DNA of 64,000 bases from Bryoerythrophyllum caledonicum (taxonomy: Eukaryota > Streptophyta > Bryopsida > Pottiales > Pottiaceae): the NCBI GenBank assembly GCA_963971425.1, contig OZ020525.1, forward strand, positions 3,517,560-3,581,559, read 5' to 3'. A model generated the notes under the pieces. It ran no database searches. It worked only from the letters and a program-made list of their open reading frames with translations, and had not been told where the DNA came from. Of the stretch, positions 57,301 through 64,000 are shown piece after piece; positions within the stretch are counted from its first letter, which is position 1, and the number at the start of each line of letters is the position of its first letter. The position numbers were made by a program, and so were the translations under genes.

Positions 57301-59359
57301 CCACTGAAAAAACTTAATCTTGTGCTTGGAGGTAGTGGAACATGTTGCTACCATCTGGAGTTTCTCCAAGGTCATCTTTGGAACTTTGTTAGAGTTCTAG
57401 TGACTGTCCACCTGAAAAGAGAAGAACACATGCATTTTTAAAGAGCAAATGATCATGGAGTGCTATATAGAGCATTAAAATAACTATAGAGGACCAAAAA
57501 ATAAGGCAGAGAATCCACCTCTTCGAGAAACCCTGAACCAAGAGCAAGGTTGGCAACAGTGAGTAATTTGTGCATCTTCTAATACAATTTTGTGGACTTC
57601 TCTTTAGCTCCCACTCTCATGCATCAGCAACTCCAGCATCAAATTTCTCATCAATTGGTGTGTCTTCATGGTATTTTTGAAGCGAGGCATATGATGCAGC
57701 AACAATTTCTTGCTGTAAACGACCAACATTAATATAACTGAAATTTTTTGTAAGACAAATTCAATGATAGCATAACATAGTACTGGAAAGAGAATGTAGA
57801 CAATGTCCATTTCTTACCCTGAAAATGAACGTAGTGAAGACATCTATTGGCAACAAATACCAAGTCTTCCGAGGCAATTGAGTAGAGCATCATTTTTTCT
57901 GTGACGTTCTTAGCATCTCATTCAACCTCTCCAAGGGCATGAGGCCATATTTCTACACTCGATACAGTGTGTGAACCAAGTTGGTCTTTACGTGGGAGTC
58001 TTTAGTGGATCTGCATTTGATCACCCGTATTGAGGTCACAAATCTATATATATTGCATAAAATCCAGTAGAAGTATGAAATTGAATGGGAATTTATTGTC
58101 ATGGCAAATCATATATGAGTGATTAAGTACTTACTTGTTTATGCCATGCATGATCTGCATGACCAATTCAATCTGACCCCTTGTCTCCAACACAATATAG
58201 TCAACCGCAATGAGCCATGAGGGGTCTGCTAAATGAAGCCTTGAAATGTGGTTCATCCACGCTAGAAGTCGATGATTGCCATCACAGACAAAAAACTTTG
58301 CGTTCTTCAAAAATTTAAGTTCACCAATTGAAGTTACATATTTTTTGAACAAATCATTCTCCTTCTTCCATTGCGTCCCAATGTTCTCAATCTCATCCGC
58401 CGTGAACTCCATGCACTCCCCGGCCTCATTAGTCGTGGAGACATAAAAAACTGTTGCCCCTTCACGATATCCATGAACAAATTCTTGTTCAAGTTTCACA
58501 ATATCGCATGAAAGAGTTGGTCTTACCATTGGCATAGAAACAAGTCTAGACAAGGGGATTTGAAGGCAGAATAGATGGTCAGGCTTCATTCGTAATGAGG
58601 TGATAGATGTCACGGAGTCCACTTTCTTCAGACGACGCAACTCATCTGCAAACATATCGTTCTCTTCATCAATCAGTACTTCAATTTCACCAAAATCCGG
58701 CCCTCCTCGAATTTCAGGTTGGACAGTCTCATCAGTTCTCAGAGTTTCATCACCTCGGTCACCTAGAGCTAGCATCTTTGAAGATGTATTTTCCTGCAAG
58801 TATCATTCCATAATGTTTTTCATTCTAATAATACTCATATTGTACAACAAATTATTCATACATGCATGGATATATGGTGCTAGTCAATTTGCTAGTTGCA
58901 TGGATATGTGGTGCTAGTTCTGATTATACACATGAATATGGTGCTAGTTATAGTACATACAAGGAATATGGTGCTAGTTGTAATGTCTAGACTCCACAAA
59001 AAAACATCCTAATTGTGACATCAAATAAGCTCCCTAATTGGCTAAGTGGGAAGGAATTCAAGTCTTACAGTCGTAGCTCCTGCAACCTCCTCTGATGATG
59101 AATCTCCAGAGACTTCAACGATTGGAGAAACATGAGCTTCATCCAATATAGCGTTTGAAGGTTGTGGCTCAGATCTTGACGAGATACCGACGTCGTCTTT
59201 AGAGTGCTACTCCATCAACACACGAAAAAAATCAGAAAGTCTGAGACATTGTTAATAATATGCATCTCAAAACATCAAAGACTGTGGGTTAAAAACTATC
59301 AAGATGAATCCAAGCGAACATTTGGTTTGATGTGTTTGATCCATATCGCCGTTCGGAAA

Positions 59360-61430
59360 CAAGCCCAATGTACATCAGTTGTCGTTACCTTCCCTGCAAA
59401 TAAGTTTTGAGCTCCAATCTGAGAGTAACATTGGCTATCAAGCGGACCCTTTTCGGATCCGAGAGGCATCCGATGGGAAGCCCAAGCTACAACAATATTT
59501 GGTAACAACCGAGACATTGCGAGTCCACCATTAGAGTCCAATCAACATAAACAGAGCGACGCCACAAAACAAGCGGCCGTTCCATCCAAATCAAAGATAC
59601 TGACATTCAACAGCATGCGTAGGAACTACCTAGGACCCTGAAATTTAATGGCCTCCAAAAAATGGGGTAGCAAGAGCTGTAACCGGGAGCCCTCTCGGAT
59701 CCGAGAGGATTGTCAAGGTTACCTTGAGCTACCTCGCTTTCCGTAAAGAATTCTTATTAACACTAGTTTCTAGTGCCTGAAGAGACACAACAAAACCCAC
59801 AACCTCATCTCAAACAATCGTAATGAGGCGATTTCTAGTAAGTGTAACACATAATCGTGAAAACGTAACTTCCGGATCACCTGAATACAACCGTGGTTGA
59901 CTTCTGCGCCGGGCTCAGCAATACACAACGTGTTCGATATATCAGTTCTACATAGAGCTCCTCCAAAAGCCTTACCATCCCGAGGGAAGGGAGCCATGAT
60001 AATCAAATCTATAGTTGTCCACCAACGATGACGAAGGCAAGGAGCGTCGATGAAAACGCAAGCTCGCCCAGTAACAAGCCCAATGTACACAAGAAATCGG
60101 TAGGACGCAACCTTTTACAAATAATTTGTCTGAAATCTAAGAGTATCGTAGGCTCTCAGGCAAACCATTTTCGGCTCCGAGAGGCATCGGATGGGAAGCC
60201 CAAGGTGCATCAACATTTGATATCATAGTAGAGTACGCGCGCCAATTCCGAACTCACTGGTGGCGATTCGGCCGACCTTGAAACGCAAATCTGTCACTGA
60301 CCGGTGGTGGAAATGGCAGGTTTTGCTCTCTTCTGACTGGAATTTAGAGACCACCAAGTTCTTTCATAACTATCTATAGTGAACAAACAATAGTATAATA
60401 AATCAAAAGAGAGGAGTATCTTCTCCAAAACATTGGCTGCTTTGCTATGCTCCCCTTTCAGAGAAGTGAATGATGATTCTCATTTCACTTTTGTGTAGTA
60501 AGTAGTGGTGGTGGACGTTGCAGGTTTTGCTCTACTATGGAACATATACAAACCTGGAGCTTCTGGAGCACTACGGGTTTCCGCTCCCCTACAATCCCAA
60601 CAATAAAGTGCACATTGACCTGCCTAGCGGCGAAGAACTGAATAATCGAGGCGCTAGTTCGAGAGGTGGTTTTTAAGAGCCAGCAGTTTCACCCAAGGAT
60701 CTCTACATCAATCACGAGGGGAAGCCTTCCTTCTCCTTGCTCTTAAACCTACGTCTCAGAGCTGCTCCTACGTCTCTCCTCAAGACTCCCCGTCATTTGG
60801 CCCTTGCTGGTGAACAAATCTCCCTAGAATTTGACAGAGTGTTGTTCTAGTGTCTGACAAATCTCTTCTCCATTGTAATTTTCGAAACGCAAATCCCAAG
60901 GTAACAAACAATCCACTAGTCTATTTGGCTGCCACTGTCTCACATCTATCTCAGTTCCTACTGTTCCTGCTGTTCGTGCTGAAAGTGTTCTTGATTTGGG
61001 TACCCGGCCCTTCACCTGTAAACCTCTCTCGGATCTGAGATGGATTCCTAGAGCTGCTATAAGATATGGATGAAACTGCTCCACGGGCTCAGCAATATAT
61101 ACATAGTGACACCGCGACTTTCACCAAGCAATAAACCTCGGTGGACTCGTGGTAATAGACGTCACCGAGCAAAGTGACCTCGCGACTTTCACCAAGGTAA
61201 TAGACCTCGCTAGCACCGGAGTCGGGAGTTCTACACCTCAGCAGGCGGTACCAGCAACCCATCAGAGCAATAAACAATGTCATAATACTGGACATTAGAA
61301 ATTGTCTTACAATTTTTTGTGAAGGTGTTCTTGATTTGGGTACCTAGCCCTTCACCCGTAAACCTCTCTCGGATCCAAGATGGATTCCTGGAATTGCTAA
61401 AACTACACATGAAACTGCTCCATGAGCGAT
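59360..61430. repeat. duplicated segments and CTCGGATCCGAG palindromes in intron 1
   Basis: Intron 1 of the methyltransferase-like gene (about 2.5 kb) holds two diverged repeat pairs: 59,362-59,505 with 60,076-60,225 (AAGCCCAATGTACA, GGCATC.GATGGGAAGCCCAA), and 60,983-61,090 with 61,322-61,425 (TGTTCTTGATTTGGGTACC, AACCTCTCTCGGATC). The palindrome CTCGGATCCGAG or a one- to two-base variant recurs near 59,455, 59,697, 60,174, 61,030 and 61,370. These look like pieces of one inserted repeat, possibly a palindrome-rich element, that enlarged the intron. Confidence 0.55.
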
Positions 61431-61689
61431 CGGGAAGCAGAAAATCTAAACTGCTCCTTCAGCGACTAACTAACACAGACCCTCTTGGTTATATTCATCA
61501 AGCTCTCGATTGCTCGATACCATCTATAAACCAGCACCTCGAAGACCACTCTGCAAATCTCAATGCTGGAAAATGAAACCACAGCTTCATCCTATCGTCC
61601 CCTGATGCTTGCGGCTTCTTCCTAAAGCCCCCCGACACTAAACAACTCGCGCGGCAAGAGCAAAAATCATCAACGCAGTTGATACTTAC
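61431..61689. other. start of intron 1
   Basis: The intron donor GTAAGTATC follows exon 1 at 61,689. Nothing else is recognised. Confidence 0.4.
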
Positions 61690-62216
61690 CTTTGATCGAT
61701 GCTCGTCTTCTCTATCTTCTAAATTGACGCATCGTCTCCTTGGTCGTCCAGCTCCCACGACAACCGACTTCATGTGCTTCTCATTGCGCCTTCTTTCTCC
61801 TCGCCAACCTGCAAGGAACTCATGTCGAACACTGCCGCACTCGCTCACTGCCGCTCCCGCTCACTGCCGCTCTCATGATCTGCCGCTTGTGCTTACTTCC
61901 ACATATGCAAACTCTCGCAAAAGCCTACTAAAGCCTTGCCGCACTTGCCTCGCGAAGAGAGAACTCTGGATACCCTCTAGTCGAGTATGAGATCCTTACT
62001 CTCGGGTTTAGGGTTCTATCCTTGCTTCGTTAGTTTTAATGATCTGCCACTATATTAAGGATCCAAAATATTTTAAAGCCCCCACTATTTACGTAATTTT
62101 GTTATCAATTTTCAAAGAAATTTTTTGATCACTTCATATTTATTATTTAGTCATTCTCGATAGTTATTCATAAAAAACCAAAATTCCAAAACGACAATTG
62201 ATTTGCGGACGCTTAC

Positions 62217-62405
62217 GCCTGATATATCTGGTCTTCTGATATGCCTATCTATTGCGCTCTCCAGGAATGACTCTCCATCATCATTTGCACTATCTGCAGC
62301 AACATCTTCATCTTCTATAATTGATCCGCCAGCAAAATGCAACACTTTCCGTACTTTTTCAGGTGATGTTCGTCCTATTTTAGATGTAACTTTCTTTAGT
62401 TTCAT
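62217..62405 (-). CDS. possible upstream coding exon
   Basis: A 63-codon open piece from an ATG (62,405) to a good donor, GGC|GTAAGC, at 62,216. It has a basic start (MKLKKVTSKIGRTSPEKVRK) and an acidic middle (IIEDEDVAADS). It is phase 0, like the start of the exon at 61.7 kb, so it could be the true first exon of the methyltransferase-like gene or an alternative one. No acceptor links it with certainty. It could also belong to an unrelated gene. No domain is recognised. Confidence 0.35.
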
Positions 62406-62439
62406 TCTAAATCTTCTAATCTGAGCCTTCGTTCCCACA

Positions 62440-63095
62440 AAGAATCATCGAGAATTACAACGACTAACAACAAGCCTAGATCTGTACAATGTCAAGTATA
62501 CCACAATAGATACATCAAAAGAGAGGAAAGAAAGGTTTAGACCATGAGCTCTGAGCGTTAATTATACCAACCACCTCGCTCAAGTGCCTCCTTCGAGTAG
62601 GATCCTACTTGGCCCAGATCCTTCGTGGCCCAGTTTTAGGTAGTCTAAACTTATAGCTTTATACATATGTACACTATAGACATCCAGCGTACGTTAGCAC
62701 CCAGATAGGATATATCACCACGACCAATGGTCCGTGGACTCACAGAGATTTTAGTGTGGATACAAGTAACGACTATCTTCCCTCACATTCTCTCCTTCTG
62801 TCTCTACTCACTCACTTGGATGTTTATGGTGTCACTAAGGTCCCCTTTAAGGGGGAGTTAGACCCGAGATACTGAAACTAAGAGAGACGTAAAGTAAGTG
62901 AGAAGGGGGCCTGCCCGCCCACTATCCAAAACTCTCTAAGTCTCCCTCCACATCCGATGCGGCTGGAGGTAGGATGCTTCCGAGAACGACACTAGTCTTC
63001 ACAACCAACGCCAACCTGACACTGGAAGGTCACTCAAGACTTCCTATGACCCTTCACGTCCGTCACTCTTCCCTTATCCTCCCCTAAGCACTTAC
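62440..63095. other. no supported gene
   Basis: Mixed-composition DNA between the possible upstream exon and the duplicated donor-like segments. No feature is recognised. Confidence 0.4.
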
Positions 63096-63246
63096 AATCT
63101 CACCTGTTATTTCCATCCACACGAACTAACTCTATTTAATGGGACAAGGAAACAACTGCAAATATCAAAGTTAGAGTCACACCCGACTAACAATCTAACC
63201 ATCTCACCTGTTATTCCCATCCACACGGACTAACTCTACTTGATGG
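63096..63246 (-). repeat. direct repeat, each copy with a splice-donor-like end
   Basis: 63,096-63,142 and 63,197-63,246 are about 49-base copies with few differences. Read on the minus strand, each ends GGAAATAACAG|GTGAGAT or GGGAATAACAG|GTGAGAT, a strong donor match. An acceptor-like TTGATATTTGCAG lies between them. Confidence 0.55.
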
Positions 63247-63433
63247 AACAATGATACAATTACTTCAACGGTTAGTACGGACTTGAGGAGTGGACTACTT
63301 GAAATGACATTCACAGTCATGTATAGAATCCGAGCTCTCCAACCATAGAAGGTTTTCTGAGAGCGTAGGTTTAGAATTAAACTGAAAGCAAATACACACA
63401 TCAAGCAACGAAGAGAGGTGCCACGAGACTCCT

Positions 63434-63441
63434 CTCTTATA
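63434..63441 (-). promoter_or_regulatory. TATA-like box
   Basis: TATAAGAG read on the minus strand, followed about 30 bases on by open leader-like sequence with an ATG near 63,401. It could drive leftward transcription toward the possible exon at 62.4 kb, or belong to a long terminal repeat. Position and composition are the only evidence. Confidence 0.3.
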
Positions 63442-63659
63442 CTGCCAAGAACTTACACAAACGTCCAAAAGCAAACGATACCTTCAAACTAAAACGACGG
63501 CATTAACTACCCTTGGCAACTGCGGCCGCCACTCCTCACTACGTGCACCGTCAGAAGGTAACTTATTACACAAATCCTAAGGCAAAACTAAGTCAAAACC
63601 AAAGTCAACCGGGGGCCAAATCCTGAATGAACAGTGACCTACGAAATTAGATTCCTAAC

Positions 63660-64000
63660 CTACTTCCGGGCCAACTCCTCGAGTCTCTTCCTCTCTTCCC
63701 TCCTCTTGCGCTTCTTGGAACTCCGGCTCGAAGTCGAGGTGGGCGTGGCCGCCGCAAGTGCTATCAATGGCGCCAACACATCCGCAGAAGTCTCTGGCAG
63801 GGCAGTGGATGTCCTAAGCAAGGTTTCCCTTCAAGGCAAGGAGGTATCCGGGCCATCCGGGGTGAGTGGCACGGTAGCCATGCCCGGATGAAACACGGAT
63901 CATGTCGAGAGGACCGATACCTGACTCGGAGTTCTCATGATGACATCTTGTCCGGAGGTCCGTCCTCGAGTGTATAAGTAGGAAGAACTTTCACTTGCGG
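63660..64000 (-). pseudogene. partial coding-like tract at window edge
   Basis: A minus-strand frame, largely open from the window edge, is rich in Pro, Ser and Thr and ends in a very basic tail (SSKKRKRREERKRLEELARK) before a stop at 63,660. A few interruptions suggest a decayed copy. It could be the end of a gag-like protein of a retroelement, given the TATA-bearing sequence downstream, or of a host nuclear protein. No domain is recognised and the other part lies outside the window. Confidence 0.35.

Larger units (their letters stand above)
54436..61773 (-). pseudogene. ParB/Srx-like domain fused to DNA N4/N6-methyltransferase-like domain, unprocessed pseudogene
   Basis: Twelve coding exons (minus strand) with consistent phases: 61773-61690, 59206-59069, 58793-58135, 58043-57818, 57712-57519, 57403-57206, 57091-56857, 56616-55893, 55787-55437, 55341-55070, 54979-54769, 54682-54436; about 1,180 codons, ending in a normal TAG. 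Most introns have GTAAG/GTGAG donors. Exon 3 holds a ParB/sulfiredoxin-like fold: LFCLQIPLSRLVSMPMVRP, then KFFVCDGNHRLLAW, matching the DGxHR core. Exon 8 has a charged Lys/Glu coiled coil. Exons 9-11 fit a beta-class methyltransferase: LGLILFDCQEN (position of motif IV, not canonical DPPY), ELHLHDDGCMIVFHS, then LDCTASTG|TLITAC (motif I) and RQIVA.EKDRQLFNALLKPM. Exons 1-3 are open; 4-12 have about ten in-frame stops (e.g. 57953-57955, 57275-57277, 55623-55625, 54930-54932) and frame changes near 57,617 and 56,875 and within exon 10. Domain calls are by motif only. Confidence 0.72.

Noticed and set aside
54436-58043. All stops in the methyltransferase-like gene become Gln or Arg by a single T-to-C change, suggesting RNA editing or methylation-driven decay.
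   Set aside because: True of any stop codon by definition (CAA, CAG, CGA), so it carries no information. U-to-C editing is known from organelles of some land plants, whereas this is a nuclear, spliceosomal gene with frame changes as well.
62600-64000. A complete LTR retrotransposon at the right edge.
   Set aside because: A TATA-like box and a gag-like basic tail are compatible, but no paired LTR, primer-binding site or pol domain could be shown.

Overview
The window reads as a repeat-dense, AT-rich piece of a large plant nuclear genome. The plant signal comes from a complete L1-type LINE whose first protein has a DUF4283-like region and a CCHC knuckle and whose second has AP-endonuclease, reverse transcriptase and zf-RVT, plus a Ty3/gypsy pol fossil, Tc1, CACTA-like and MULE-like elements, and one gene with 12 short-intron exons. 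A non-seed land plant is my guess, because I do not know the prokaryote-type gene described below from flowering plants; this is weak inference.

Layout. 1-40 kb is almost wholly interspersed repeats. The dominant class is a set of 0.2-1.0 kb non-coding elements with terminal inverted repeats beginning CCCC/CCCT and flanked on both sides by TTAA (at least 15 copies, several subfamilies, one nested in another). Two Tc1-type DNA transposons (22.8-25.6 kb with very long terminal repeats; 37.3-38.6 kb with short ones), MULE-like, CACTA-like and foldback-like miniature elements and a LINE relic (11-12.7 kb) fill the rest. 39.9-42.3 kb is a GC-richer, gene-like but non-recognised tract. 42.36-49.47 kb is the full-length LINE, on the minus strand, with a 14-bp target duplication.

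50.4-54.3 kb holds an unrecognised coding relic and a gypsy pol fossil. 54.4-61.8 kb (perhaps to 62.4 kb) is the most interesting locus: a minus-strand, intron-bearing gene of about 1,180 codons joining an N-terminal ParB/sulfiredoxin-like domain to a C-terminal beta-class (N4/N6-type) DNA methyltransferase-like domain, an arrangement known from phage and bacterial modification enzymes. Splice sites and exon phases are well kept, but exons 4-12 carry about ten in-frame stops and about three frameshifts, so this copy is an unprocessed pseudogene. 62.4-64 kb has a TATA-like box, duplicated splice-donor-like repeats and a partial coding tract that runs off the window.

There is no intact host protein gene that I can support. 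The genes do not form a pathway; the story is of waves of transposition around one decayed methyltransferase-like gene. Coordinates of exons and repeat ends were worked out by eye; identities and family names come from motifs, not from searches.
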